Shown: positions 1 to 10,321 of the stretch, one piece after another | Layout: each line of letters begins with the position of its first letter | How positions within the stretch are numbered: the stretch's first letter is position 1 | Source: Catellatospora vulcania | GTDB lineage: Bacteria; Actinomycetota; Actinomycetes; Mycobacteriales; Micromonosporaceae | Length of the DNA stretch: 64,000 bases | Direction: 5' to 3' | Assembly (NCBI RefSeq): GCF_009720385.1 | Contig: NZ_WARX01000017.1 | Coordinates: forward strand, 1 to 64,000 | Program-made: the position numbers and the translations under genes | The notes under the pieces: generated by a model | What the model saw: only the letters and a program-made list of their open reading frames with translations | What the model was told of the DNA's origin: nothing | Databases searched by the model: none

Positions 1-2
1 AC

Positions 3-641
3 CTGGAACACGTGCACATCGCCTCCGACCGCAACCTCGTCGACGTCCGGTTCCCCGTCCAGTACGTCATCCGGCCCCAGTCCACGACGGTCACCGACTA
101 CCGCGGCTACGCCGGACAGGTCGCCTCCGGGATCCTCAAGCCCGGCGACGAGGTCATGGTCCTGCCCTCCGGGATGACCACGCGCATCGCCGGTATCGAC
201 ACCGCCGACGGGCCCGTCGCCGAAGCGTTCCCACCCATGTCGGTGACTGTGCGGCTCGAAGACGAGATCGACATCTCCCGCGGCGACATGATCTGCCGAC
301 CGCACAACACCCCGACCCCGGCACAGGACATCGAGGCCCTCGTCTGCTGGATGGACGACAGGCCGCTGACGGTCGGCGCGAAGTACGCGGTCAAGCACAC
401 CACCCGCACGGCTCGCGCGATCGTCAAGGGCCTGCAATACCGGCTCGACGTCAACACCCTGCACCGGGACGAGACGGCCACCCAGCTCGGGCTGAACGAC
501 ATCGGCCGGATCCGACTGCGCACCACGATCCCGCTGATGGCCGACGAATACCGGCGGAACCGCACCACCGGCGGGTTCATCATCATCGACGAGGCCACCA
601 ACCGCACCGTCGCCGCCGGCATGATCATCGAAGCCGCCTGA
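3..641 (+). CDS. cysN: Sulfate adenylyltransferase subunit 1, C-terminal part (5' end outside window)
   Basis: This is the last 212 residues of CysN, the GTP-hydrolysing subunit of ATP sulfurylase, which with CysD makes adenosine 5'-phosphosulfate from sulfate and ATP in the cytoplasm. The G domain lies upstream of the window. What remains matches the two EF-Tu-like beta-barrel domains that follow it: FPVQYVIRP and the block around GILKPGDEVMVLPSG (residues about 18-55), then the third domain ending in GGFIIIDEATN near the stop. The open frame runs to base 3 with no convincing start, so I treat the gene as truncated by the window edge; the GTG at 12 is internal. A 61-bp palindrome begins 21 bp after the stop and is a likely terminator. 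A CysN-CysC fusion is excluded because no kinase domain follows. Confidence 0.93.
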   Translation: MEHVHIASDRNLVDVRFPVQYVIRPQSTTVTDYRGYAGQVASGILKPGDEVMVLPSGMTTRIAGIDTADGPVAEAFPPMSVTVRLEDEIDISRGDMICRPHNTPTPAQDIEALVCWMDDRPLTVGAKYAVKHTTRTARAIVKGLQYRLDVNTLHRDETATQLGLNDIGRIRLRTTIPLMADEYRRNRTTGGFIIIDEATNRTVAAGMIIEAA

Positions 642-661
642 CCACTCGGTCGGCGGCTGAA

Positions 662-722
662 GATCGCCGTTTCGTGTCATGAGCTGGGGTCACACCCCAC
701 GAAGTGACACGAGACGGCGATC
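662..722. repeat. 61-bp GATC-bounded palindrome (type C, copy 1), likely terminator
   Basis: An inverted repeat of 18-bp arms with one mismatch (GATCGCCGTTTCGTGTCA and its partner) around a 25-nt centre. It begins 21 bp after the cysN stop. Three more copies of exactly 61 bp lie at 6447, 23055 and 31955. The transcript would fold into a strong stem without a U-tract. Confidence 0.85.
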
Positions 723-773
723 TTCGCTTTTCCGGGTCAGCGCGGGGACGTGAGGGCTGGTCAGGGTACGTGA

Positions 774-1034
774 GTGGCCAAGTTGAAGGTGAGCAACGAG
801 ACCAGCGCCATGCAGTGCATGTTCGTGGAACCCTGGGGAACAGATCACTGGCTGCTGCCGGGGCAGACGCTGACGGTCGTCACCGAGCAGGAGCTCGAAG
901 AGGCCCCGTTCAGCGTGGCCGTGCACGACCAGGGCATCAGCGTCATGTGCGAGTCGGCCTACTCTGCTGAGGTCTACGACGCCTTCGGCGAAGCTCCCTG
1001 CGGCTACCAGCGCCCGGAACATCCTGGCTGGTGA
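774..1034 (+). CDS. Small conserved-looking hypothetical protein
   Basis: An 86-residue ORF starting at GTG with no obvious membrane segment or signal peptide. The phrase MFVEPWGTDHWLLPGQTLTV (residues 15-34) resembles short actinobacterial proteins of unknown function that read 'lepyg..ywl.pGe.fvv'. That resemblance is from memory and carries no functional assignment. The product is acidic in its centre (EQELEEAP) and has two Cys residues. It is alone in its direction between cysN and the convergent GNAT gene, whose stop lies 31 bp away. Coding use is consistent with neighbours. Start choice is uncertain because no strong Shine-Dalgarno is present. Confidence 0.6.
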   Translation: MAKLKVSNETSAMQCMFVEPWGTDHWLLPGQTLTVVTEQELEEAPFSVAVHDQGISVMCESAYSAEVYDAFGEAPCGYQRPEHPGW

Positions 1035-1035
1035 A

Positions 1036-1076
1036 CCTCAGGGTCATAAGCCTGAGCCTCAGGGTCATAAGCCGAG
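1036..1076. repeat. 21-bp tandem duplication at the GNAT stop codon
   Basis: The unit CCTCAGGGTCATAAGCC plus GAG or TGAG occurs twice in direct tandem at 1036-1056 and 1057-1076. The second copy contains the stop codon of the minus-strand acetyltransferase (1065-1067), so the last codons and the stop have been duplicated into the 3' flank. Confidence 0.8.
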
Positions 1077-1508
1077 GTTGAGCGACACGTACCCGTCGAC
1101 GGGCGCGAAGCCCAGACCGGCGTACAGGGCCAGGGCGGCGGTGTTGGCGGTCTCCGTCTGGAGTGCCACGCGCCGGGCCCCGACGGCACGGGCCTGTGAC
1201 ACCGTCTCGGTCAGCAGCGCCCGGGCGTGACCGCGGCCCCGGTGCGCCGGCGGCACGTACAGGTCGCGGATCATCCAGAACGTGCCGAGTGTGAGCGAGG
1301 CGGGCACCACCAACGCCGTGAGCAGGCCGCATGGACGCCCCTCCGCGAAGGCCGCGCTGATCCGCAAACCTGACGACGTCGCCTGGTCCTGGAGCCACTG
1401 CCGGGTCGCGCCGTACCCCCGCTGCTGCCCGTAGTGCGCGCGGTAGTCGTCGAACAGCTCCGCCACCGCGCCGAAGGCGGCGTCGGACGGGCTCACCCAG
1501 GCGATCAT
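1065..1508 (-). CDS. GNAT-family N-acetyltransferase
   Basis: A 147-residue GCN5-related acetyltransferase that should transfer an acetyl group from acetyl-CoA to an unidentified small-molecule or protein amine. Motif A with the acetyl-CoA pyrophosphate loop is visible as VPPAHRGRGHARALL (residues about 85-99). The beta strand before it (TFWMIRDLYV) and the C-terminal ALALYAGLGFAPVDGY are typical of the fold, and the length is normal for a single-domain GNAT. The ATG at 1508 overlaps the TGA of the SPFH gene by 4 nt (ATGA), so the two are translationally coupled. The substrate cannot be inferred. A longer open frame continues upstream through the SPFH gene in another frame and is a shadow. 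Confidence 0.86.
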   Translation of the reverse strand: MIAWVSPSDAAFGAVAELFDDYRAHYGQQRGYGATRQWLQDQATSSGLRISAAFAEGRPCGLLTALVVPASLTLGTFWMIRDLYVPPAHRGRGHARALLTETVSQARAVGARRVALQTETANTAALALYAGLGFAPVDGYVSLNLGL

Positions 1509-2881
1509 TCGCGCGACGATACCGCCGAGCGGATCGCGGTGACCGCGGCGGCCAGCTCGGCGACGATCCCGGACAGGCTGCCGCCGTCGGCCCCGGACAG
1601 GTTGACCGTACGCAGCTCGTCCGGCTTGGGCAGCTTGGCGACGATCTCCGGAAGCCGTGCGATCAGCTCGGCCTGCACCGCCTCGGGTGAGCGCCCGTTG
1701 GCGATGTCCTGGCTGACCCGGTCGCGCTCCAGCCCCAGCAGGGCGGCGGCGTGCGACTGATCGGCGCGGTCGCGGGCGACGGCCAGTTCGTGGTCCAGGG
1801 TGAGGCGCTGCAGCGTCTGCTCCAGCTCCAGGCGCAGCCGGCGCATCTCGGTCTCCTGAGCGTGCCGCTGCTGCTCCAGCTCCAGCTCGTGCAGGGTGGT
1901 CTCGCTGGCCTGGCTGGCCAGCGCGCGGGCGTCGGCCTGCTCGCGCTCGCCCCGGCGCAGCCGCTCGGCGGCGTCCCGGTCGAACGCGGCGGCGTTGTTG
2001 CGGGCCTTGAGGTCGGCGAGTTCGCGGTCGTTCTCCAGGCGCTGCAACTGGTCCAGGCGCTGGGAGGCCAGTTCCCGGCCGGTGATGATCTCCTGGGCGC
2101 CGAGTTCCGCGAGCCGGGCGAGCTGGCCCTGCTCGGAGCGGAACGGTTTCTGCAGGTTCTCCCAGAGCCGGGCGGAGGTGACCACCGCCTCCTTGATCTG
2201 GACGGTGACGATGCGCAGGCCGAGGCCGGTGTCGCTGTCGCCGGCGCCTTCGGCGACGCCGCGCAGCCGGGCGGTCAGCTCCTCGATGATGGGCTGCTTG
2301 TCGCTGAGCACCTCGTGCACGCTCATGGTGGCGACCTTGTCCTTGATCGCCGCTTCGGCCTGCTCCTTGAGCTGGAGGTTGACCAGGCGCATCGGGTCGG
2401 AGGCGTCGCCGAAGTCGAGCTTGCGGTAGGCGGTGGCGATGTCCTGGACGATCCACTGGACGTACGCCTGGACGAGCACACCCTGCAGTTCGCGGCAGAT
2501 GCAGAAGGCGTTGAGCAGGATGGTCTGCATGGTGCCGGGCACCACCAGGTAGGAGTCGGTGGCCGACCGGTACCGGAAGGACGTGCCGAGGCCCAGGTGC
2601 AGGGGCTTGTCGCGGCCGCGCCGGGTGTGCACGACGAAGGCGTTCGGCGGGACCAGGACGGTCTTCCACGGGCCGAAGCCGGTGACGCGTACGTCGACGG
2701 CGGTGGGCGGGGTGGTGGCCGCGTCGGCGGCGCTGCGCCGGGCCCGGTTGCTGGTGTCGCCGCCACCGCCGGGTGCCGGGGCCTGGGCCGGGGAGGCCTT
2801 CTTGACCCGCAGGTCCTGCTCGAGCTGTGCCGACTGGGCCACGACCTGGTCGAGGTAGACGTTGCGTTCCGCGGAAGCCAT
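1505..2881 (-). CDS. SPFH/band-7 domain protein with long coiled coil
   Basis: A 458-residue protein with a flotillin/prohibitin-like SPFH region (about residues 65-250) followed by a long charged helical stretch (about 250-400) rich in Glu, Gln, Arg and Ala, as expected of an oligomerising coiled coil. No transmembrane segment or signal peptide is seen, so membrane contact would be peripheral. SPFH proteins usually scaffold membrane microdomains, but a specific role here is unknown. I chose the ATG at 2881 because a GGCAGGA Shine-Dalgarno sits 9 nt upstream; an ATG three codons earlier at 2890 is possible, and the open frame extends further without support. The gene is coupled to the GNAT gene downstream through ATGA. 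Confidence 0.8.
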   Translation of the reverse strand: MASAERNVYLDQVVAQSAQLEQDLRVKKASPAQAPAPGGGGDTSNRARRSAADAATTPPTAVDVRVTGFGPWKTVLVPPNAFVVHTRRGRDKPLHLGLGTSFRYRSATDSYLVVPGTMQTILLNAFCICRELQGVLVQAYVQWIVQDIATAYRKLDFGDASDPMRLVNLQLKEQAEAAIKDKVATMSVHEVLSDKQPIIEELTARLRGVAEGAGDSDTGLGLRIVTVQIKEAVVTSARLWENLQKPFRSEQGQLARLAELGAQEIITGRELASQRLDQLQRLENDRELADLKARNNAAAFDRDAAERLRRGEREQADARALASQASETTLHELELEQQRHAQETEMRRLRLELEQTLQRLTLDHELAVARDRADQSHAAALLGLERDRVSQDIANGRSPEAVQAELIARLPEIVAKLPKPDELRTVNLSGADGGSLSGIVAELAAAVTAIRSAVSSRE

Positions 2882-3090
2882 GCGCGGCATCCTGCCGCAT
2901 GCCCGCAAGACCGTCCACTGTGGTGTCGGGAAGGGAACCGTCGGCGCCGGGAGGATTGCCGTGGCCGGTCCGTGTCGACGGGAGCGCGCCCCACGCGGAC
3001 GGTTGCTCGCGGGGCGGCGCGGCACGCCCGTGTGTGCCGGAAGCCTCCGGCCGCTGCCGTGACCAGGGCTCCTGCGCTGACCGCGTTAAG

Positions 3091-3132
3091 AAGGGCACCT
3101 TCTATAACGCGGAGCGTTAAGAAGGTGCCCTT
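3091..3132. repeat. 42-bp palindrome (type A, copy 1), likely terminator of galK
   Basis: Arms AAGGGCACCTTC and GAAGGTGCCCTT enclose an 18-nt centre that itself holds a short stem (AACGC/GCGTT). It lies 12 bp beyond the galK stop on the minus strand. Copies of identical 42-bp length occur at 6529, 52136 and 60415. Confidence 0.85.
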
Positions 3133-3144
3133 CCTTTGACTTTG

Positions 3145-4227
3145 TCAGGAGAGGCGGTGGGCGCCGGGGGAGGGGAGAGCGAGGAAGGTGGCGGGCGGGT
3201 TGAAGCCGCGGGTGGCGAAGGCGGTGGTGACGGCTTCGGCCACGGTGGCGGCCTTTTCGGCTTCGACCAGGGCCAGGACGCAGCCGCCGAAGCCGCCGCC
3301 GGTCATCCGGGCGCCGTACGCGCCGGCGGCCAGGGCCGTCTCGACGGCTTCGTCCACTTCGGGCACCGTGATCTCGAAGTCGTCGCGCATCGAGGCGTGC
3401 GACGCGGTCATCAGGGGGCCGATCTCGCGCAGGCGGCCCTCGCGGAGCAGGGCGATGGTGTCGAGGACGCGGGCGTTCTCGGTGACCACGTGGCGGGCGC
3501 GGCGGAACAGCAGATCGTCGTCGAGCCGGGTCAGGTCGTCGAGGGTGGCGTCGCGCAGCGCGGGGACGCCGAGCAGTTCGGCGGCCCGCTCGCAGGCGGC
3601 GCGGCGGGCGGCGTACTCGCCGTCGACGAGCTGGTGCGGGGCGCGGCTGTCGATGACGAGGATGGCCAGGCCCTGACCGGCCAGGTCGAGCGGGACGTGC
3701 TCGGTGGCCATGCTGCGGCAGTCGAGGAACAGCGCGTGCCCCTCGCGGCACAGCGTCGAGGCCGACTGGTCCATCACCCCGCAGGGCACGCCGACGTACA
3801 CGTTCTCGGCCCGCTGGGCCAGCAGCGGCCGCTGCTCCAGCGGAATGTCGAGGCCGCCGAGGTCGGCCAGCGCCGACAGCACCGCGCATTCGAGGGCCGC
3901 CGACGAGGACAGCCCGGCCCCGCCGGGCACGTCGGAGTCGACGGACAGCCGCGCGCCCGGCACCTCGTGGCCTGCCTCGCGCAGCACCCAGACCACGGCG
4001 GCGACATACGCGGCCCAGCCGGTGACCGGCTCGGACAGGTCGAAGGTGACCGTCTCACCGGTCAGCGTCGACGTGACGGTCCACTCGGGACGGTCCAGCC
4101 GGGTCGCCGTCACGACGGTGCGCTGCGGCAGCGCGAACGGCAGCACGAAGCCGTCGCAGTAGTCGGTGTGCTCGCCGATCAGGTTGATCCGGCCCGGCGC
4201 GGCCCATACGCCCTGGTCGACGGTCAT
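3145..4227 (-). CDS. galK: Galactokinase
   Basis: A 360-residue GHMP-family kinase that phosphorylates galactose to galactose 1-phosphate with ATP. The galactokinase signature GRINLIGEHTDYCDG is at residues about 13-27, the GHMP ATP-binding loop PGGAGLSSSAALE near 90-102, and the C-terminal GHMP motif MTGGGFGGCVLAL near 330. The ATG at 4227 shares one base with the TGA of galE (TGATG), so it is translated by coupling to galE; a GTG one codon earlier is also possible. No galT is present in the window, so uridylyl transfer must be encoded elsewhere. A type A palindrome follows the stop. Confidence 0.95.
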   Translation of the reverse strand: MTVDQGVWAAPGRINLIGEHTDYCDGFVLPFALPQRTVVTATRLDRPEWTVTSTLTGETVTFDLSEPVTGWAAYVAAVVWVLREAGHEVPGARLSVDSDVPGGAGLSSSAALECAVLSALADLGGLDIPLEQRPLLAQRAENVYVGVPCGVMDQSASTLCREGHALFLDCRSMATEHVPLDLAGQGLAILVIDSRAPHQLVDGEYAARRAACERAAELLGVPALRDATLDDLTRLDDDLLFRRARHVVTENARVLDTIALLREGRLREIGPLMTASHASMRDDFEITVPEVDEAVETALAAGAYGARMTGGGFGGCVLALVEAEKAATVAEAVTTAFATRGFNPPATFLALPSPGAHRLS

Positions 4228-5201
4228 CACAGGCCGCTCTGGAAGAAGGTCCAGGCGTCGGCGACGATGTCGCGCAGGTCGGTCTTCACCGGCGTCCAGC
4301 CCAGCTCGGACTTGGCCTTCGCCGACGAGGCGACCAGCTCGGCCGGGTCGCCGGGACGGCGCGGGGCCATCTCGACCGGCAGCGGGTGCCCGGTGACCTC
4401 GCGCACCGCGTCGACGACCTGCTTGCAGGAGAAGCCGGTGCCGTTGCCCAGGTTGTAGACGCGGTGCTCGCCGGGGCGGGCCGCCTCCAGCGCCAGCAAG
4501 TGGGCCTGGGCCAGGTCGCCGACGTGGATGTAGTCGCGGATGCAGGTGCCGTCCGGGGTCGGGTAGTCGTCGCCGAAGATGGCGAGCTTGTCCCGCTGCC
4601 CGGCGGCGACCTGCAGCGCGATCGGGATCAGGTGGGTCTCCGGGTCGTGCCGCTCGCCGATCATCGAGCCGTCCGGCAGCACCAGCGCGCCGGCCACGTT
4701 GAAGTAGCGCAGGCTGACCGCGGCCAGCTCGTACGCGTGCGCCTCGGAGGCGATGGCCATGTCGACGGCGAGCTTGGTCGCGCCGTAGGTGTTGACCGGC
4801 TTGGTGATCGCGGTCTCGGTCAGCGGCAGCTCGGACGGGTCGCCGTAGGTGGCGGCGGTGGAGGAGAACACCAGGCGCTTGACCCCGGCCGCGCGCATCG
4901 CGTTGAGCAGCGCCAGCGAGCCGAGGGTGTTGTTGTCCCAGTGCAGTTCGGGCTGCGACATCGACTCGCCGGCCGAGATCAGGCCGGCGAAGTGCAGCAC
5001 CGCGTCGAACCCGGCGTCGGGGGTGAGCACGGTGGCGGCGTCGTGGATGCGCGCCTGGACGAAGCGGGCGCCCGCGGGCACCTGGGTCGCGTCGTTGCGG
5101 GACAGGTCGTCGAGCACGACGACCTCGTGGCCGGCGTCGACGAGCAGCCGCGCAACGGCGCTGCCGACGTATCCGGCGCCCCCGGTGACCAGTACCTTCA
5201 T
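4227..5201 (-). CDS. galE: UDP-glucose 4-epimerase
   Basis: A 324-residue extended short-chain dehydrogenase that interconverts UDP-galactose and UDP-glucose with bound NAD. The Rossmann motif TGGAGYVGS is at residues 6-14, the catalytic YGATK (Tyr-x3-Lys) follows STAATYGD and TKPVNT near 140, and the length is normal for the family. The ATG is preceded by GAGGAG 8 nt upstream. The gene is first in a two-gene operon with galK and supplies the Leloir step that returns galactose carbon to UDP-glucose. A -10-like TAGGCT lies upstream on the same strand at 5234-5239. The family is very well defined, so confidence is high. Confidence 0.96.
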   Translation of the reverse strand: MKVLVTGGAGYVGSAVARLLVDAGHEVVVLDDLSRNDATQVPAGARFVQARIHDAATVLTPDAGFDAVLHFAGLISAGESMSQPELHWDNNTLGSLALLNAMRAAGVKRLVFSSTAATYGDPSELPLTETAITKPVNTYGATKLAVDMAIASEAHAYELAAVSLRYFNVAGALVLPDGSMIGERHDPETHLIPIALQVAAGQRDKLAIFGDDYPTPDGTCIRDYIHVGDLAQAHLLALEAARPGEHRVYNLGNGTGFSCKQVVDAVREVTGHPLPVEMAPRRPGDPAELVASSAKAKSELGWTPVKTDLRDIVADAWTFFQSGL

Positions 5202-5233
5202 GTAAGACGCTCCTCGAACTGCTGGTGCGGGCC

Positions 5234-5239
5234 AGCCTA
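5234..5239 (-). promoter_or_regulatory. Candidate -10 element (TAGGCT) for galEK
   Basis: Read on the minus strand, TAGGCT fits the actinobacterial TANNNT consensus and would place the transcription start about 26 nt before the galE ATG. No convincing -35 hexamer is visible at normal spacing. Confidence 0.4.
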
Positions 5240-5417
5240 GCCCGCGCCGTGGCGGTCGTGTCGTATCGCTATCTCATCACATTCAAACATAAAGCAACAG
5301 GCTCCAACGTCCCCGGTGGGCTGTCGGCCCCCCGTCAGGCTGCCGCGAAATCCCGGAAATCGCGGTCCCCCACCTGCCTGTGCCGCTCGTCATGCGAGAA
5401 CGGTTATCCGGGAACGC

Positions 5418-5423
5418 TAATAT
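5418..5423 (+). promoter_or_regulatory. Candidate -10 element (TAATAT) for a leaderless CBS-protein mRNA
   Basis: TAATAT ends 6 nt before the ATG at 5430, and no Shine-Dalgarno lies between them. This spacing places the transcription start at the start codon itself, as in leaderless actinobacterial messages. Confidence 0.5.
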
Positions 5424-5429
5424 GCGCCC

Positions 5430-6416
5430 ATGTCCGTGCCCCGGCAGAACACCCCCCGCCAGCGGGATACCCATGGCCGCGAGCCGCGCCGCCGGGAGCC
5501 CCGGTTACGTCCGCCCGGGCGGATGGCCCGTGCCGTGGCACCGGCCATCGTACGGGCCGCCGACGCGCTGACGCGCTGGACGAGCCGCGTGCTGGGAGTC
5601 GAGGCGACCGCGGGGCGCGAGCGGATCACCGAGGCCCAGCTGCGGGAGCTGATCGCCGTGAACACGGCGCTCGACCCGGAGGAGCGGCACATCATCAGCA
5701 AGGCGCTGTCGCGCTCGGCGGCCACGCTGCGCGAGGTGATGGTGCCGCGTACCGAGGTGTGGTTCCTCGCGGTGGAGATGACCGTCGCGGAGGCGATCGC
5801 CGAGGCCCGCGAGGCCGGGCACACCCGGCTGCCGGTCACCGACGGCAGCCATGACGACGTGGTGGGCTTCGTCCACCTGCGGGACCTGCTCTGGGACGAG
5901 CGGCCGGACCGGCCGGTGCGCGAGCTGTCCCGGGAGATCAAGCGGCTGCCCGCCAGCAAACCGGTGCTCGCCGCCCTGTCGGAGATGCGGCGTGAGCGGC
6001 ACACCATCGCCGTCGTCGTCGACGAGTACGGCGGCACCGCGGGCATCGTCACCCTCGAGGACCTGATCGAGGAGCTGGTCGGGGAGATCCACGACGAGTA
6101 CGACGACACCCCCGCCGCGCACGCCCCGGGCGGCCCCATGCCGGACGAGGTCGACGGCATGCTCAACCTCGCCGACTTCGCCGAGCGCACCGGCATCACG
6201 CTGCCCGCCGGGCCGTACGAGACGGTGGGCGGGTTCCTGATGAGCGCGCTCGGCCGGCTGCCCGCGGCCGGGGACAGCGCCATGGTGGAGGCGTACCAGC
6301 TGACCGTGCTCGCCCTGGACGGCCGCCGCGTCGCCCGCGTCCGGCTCACCCCGGTGGACCCGGCCCCGGTGGAGCCGATCCCCGTGGACCCGGCCCCGTT
6401 ACCCGACCCGGCCTGA
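5430..6416 (+). CDS. CorC/HlyC-family CBS-pair protein lacking the membrane domain
   Basis: A 328-residue cytoplasmic-looking relative of magnesium/cobalt efflux proteins CorC and HlyC. A tandem CBS pair spans about residues 90-215: the first repeat follows VMVPRTEVWFL and the second contains HTIAVVVDEYGGTAGIVTLED. A CorC_HlyC transporter-associated domain follows to about residue 310. The N-terminal DUF21 membrane domain present in larger family members is absent; residues 1-35 are Arg/Pro-rich instead. The tail is a Pro/Asp repeat (PVDPAPVEPIPVDPAP). The family is linked to divalent-cation export or regulation by adenine-nucleotide sensing, but no substrate can be assigned. The start is an ATG without a Shine-Dalgarno, consistent with leaderless expression. 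Confidence 0.87.
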   Translation: MSVPRQNTPRQRDTHGREPRRREPRLRPPGRMARAVAPAIVRAADALTRWTSRVLGVEATAGRERITEAQLRELIAVNTALDPEERHIISKALSRSAATLREVMVPRTEVWFLAVEMTVAEAIAEAREAGHTRLPVTDGSHDDVVGFVHLRDLLWDERPDRPVRELSREIKRLPASKPVLAALSEMRRERHTIAVVVDEYGGTAGIVTLEDLIEELVGEIHDEYDDTPAAHAPGGPMPDEVDGMLNLADFAERTGITLPAGPYETVGGFLMSALGRLPAAGDSAMVEAYQLTVLALDGRRVARVRLTPVDPAPVEPIPVDPAPLPDPA

Positions 6417-6446
6417 CCGGCCGCCTGCTGGCCGCTGCCCGCTGAT

Positions 6447-6507
6447 GATCGCTGTTTCAGGTCGGAAAGTGGAGTCGGAGCACACTTTCTGACCCGAAAC
6501 GGCGATC
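6447..6507. repeat. 61-bp GATC-bounded palindrome (type C, copy 2)
   Basis: Imperfect arms beginning GATCGCTGTTTC and ending GAAACGGCGATC, with a middle stem AAAGTG/CACTTT variant. It lies between two convergent genes (stops at 6416 and 6602) and is followed at once by a type A palindrome, so each transcript meets two stems. Confidence 0.85.
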
Positions 6508-6528
6508 ATCGCCGAAGCGCATGTTGGG

Positions 6529-6570
6529 AAGGGCACCTTCTTCTACGTATAGCGATGGGAAGGTGCCCTT
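6529..6570. repeat. 42-bp palindrome (type A, copy 2)
   Basis: The same 12-bp arms and the same 42-bp length as copy 1. The centre differs in sequence but keeps its 18-nt length. It is 32 bp beyond the stop of the minus-strand sigma-factor gene. Confidence 0.85.
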
Positions 6571-6601
6571 CCTTCGGCGCGGTGGGTGGGCCGAGGGGCG
6601 G

Positions 6602-9174
<2,573 letters not shown>

Positions 9175-9209
9175 CCGGCACAGGTTGGCGCCGGCAGGTT
9201 GGAGTCAGT

Positions 9210-9237
9210 CTGGCGCCGCAGGCGCCAGGCGAATTTT
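9210..9237 (+). terminator. Hairpin with short T-run after trpS
   Basis: CTGGCGCC GCA GGCGCCAG is a perfect 8-bp stem with a 3-nt loop, followed by GCGAATTTT. It could act as a weak intrinsic terminator or attenuator between trpS and the phosphoesterase gene, whose Shine-Dalgarno begins immediately after it. Confidence 0.5.
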
Positions 9238-9247
9238 GGAGGCGTCG

Positions 9248-9769
9248 GTGGAACGCACCATCGGTATCGCGATCGGCATCCCGCAACCGTGGGGTGCCGA
9301 ACTCGACGCGGCCCGCGCGTCCACCGGCGACCCGCTCGCGGCGCTGATCCCCTCGCACGTCACGCTTCTCGGCCCGACCATGCTGCCGGTCTCCGCCGAC
9401 CTGGACCGCCGTATGGACGAGCTGCTGCTGAGCGTGGCTGAGCGGAACGCGCCGTTCTCCATCCAGCTGCGCGGCACCGGCACCTTCCGCCCGGTCAGCC
9501 AGGTGGTGTTCGTGGCGCTCGCGACGGGGATCGGGGAGTGCGAGCAGTTGGCGGGCGCGATCCGCACCGGTCCGCTGGCCCGCGACCTGGCGCACCCGTA
9601 CCACCCGCACGTCACCATCGGCCACGACGTGCCGGAACCGGCCCTCGACGACGTCTTCGACCGCATGGCCGACTACTCGGCCCGCTTCGACGTGGACCAC
9701 TTCACCCGCTACGAACACAACGGCAGCGGCAGCTGGCAGCCCATCCGCGCCTACCCGCTGCGCGGCTGA
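9248..9769 (+). CDS. 2H phosphoesterase superfamily protein (LigT/2'-5' RNA ligase-like)
   Basis: A 173-residue protein with the two His-x-Thr motifs that define 2H phosphoesterases: HVTLLGP (residues about 37-43) and HVTIGHD (about 121-127). The family includes 2'-5' RNA ligases and cyclic phosphodiesterases acting on RNA ends or nucleotide 2',3'-cyclic phosphates; the true substrate here is unknown. The GTG at 9248 is preceded by GGAGG with 5-nt spacing. The gene follows trpS by 73 bp in the same direction and probably shares its transcript past the weak hairpin. A palindrome lies beyond the stop, facing the next convergent gene. Confidence 0.82.
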   Translation: MERTIGIAIGIPQPWGAELDAARASTGDPLAALIPSHVTLLGPTMLPVSADLDRRMDELLLSVAERNAPFSIQLRGTGTFRPVSQVVFVALATGIGECEQLAGAIRTGPLARDLAHPYHPHVTIGHDVPEPALDDVFDRMADYSARFDVDHFTRYEHNGSGSWQPIRAYPLRG

Positions 9770-9801
9770 CCCCCGCACCCGCGCGGCGCTTCCCCCACCA
9801 A

Positions 9802-9869
9802 GATCGTTTGCAGTTTCGGGGAAACTGTGCGAAACGAGGTCATCGTTCGCGCAGTTTCCCCGAAAGTGC
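9802..9869. repeat. Imperfect palindrome (type D), likely bidirectional terminator
   Basis: CAGTTTCGGGGAAACTG on one side pairs with CAGTTTCCCCGAAAG on the other, extended by a GCGAA/TTCGC inner stem. It lies between two convergent genes (stops at 9769 and 9895). Only the left end carries GATC. I see a single copy of this type in the window. Confidence 0.7.
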
Positions 9870-9894
9870 AGAGCTGGACCCGCCTGGTGGTGGG

Positions 9895-10314
9895 TCAGGG
9901 GGCGGTGAGGCGGGCGCCGATACGGGCGAAGCCCGCTTTGAGCTCGTCGGCGCTCGGGGCTTCGACCACGTGGTCGTCATGGTCGTGGTCATGGTCGTGT
10001 TCGTCGTCGTCCGTGTCGTCGTCGAGCACGTCGTCGATCTCGTCGGCCTCCTGCGCGGCCAGGTCCTGCGCGTTGGCGATCTCCGCGCGGATCTGTTCGA
10101 GCGAGGTGGCCGGCAGCAGCGGTTCGACGACCGCCATCAGGTCCTCGTCGGCGACGACGTGCTGCGCGAGCGCGAGCGCGTGCGGGCGCTCATACGGCCC
10201 GCACACCACCGGCTCCCACTCCTCGTCGTCGTCGAGCGGCCCGAAGGTGATGATCCAGGGAAGGTCGAGCTGCGGCGCTCCGGCCGGCAGCTCCAAAGTC
10301 ACGAGTGCACCCAC
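9895..10314 (-). CDS. Hypothetical acidic protein with His/Asp-rich stretch
   Basis: A 139-residue protein with no membrane segment. The C-terminal third contains a run of Asp, Glu and His (DDDTDDDEHDHDHDHDDH, about residues 98-115) that could chelate divalent metals such as nickel, zinc or cobalt; this is inference from composition only. The N-terminal part (LDLPWIITFGPLDDDEEWEPVVCGPYERPHALALA) looks like a small globular domain. The GTG at 10314 lies 7 bp after the stop of the YihY/BrkB gene on the same strand, so the two form an operon. I do not recognise a named family. Confidence 0.7.
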   Translation of the reverse strand: MGALVTLELPAGAPQLDLPWIITFGPLDDDEEWEPVVCGPYERPHALALAQHVVADEDLMAVVEPLLPATSLEQIRAEIANAQDLAAQEADEIDDVLDDDTDDDEHDHDHDHDDHVVEAPSADELKAGFARIGARLTAP

Positions 10315-10321
10315 GCGACCA

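Noticed and set aside
1509-3098. Extension of the GNAT frame to a 677-residue protein
   Set aside because: It runs over the SPFH gene in another frame and has low-complexity composition; the GNAT domain is complete from 1508.
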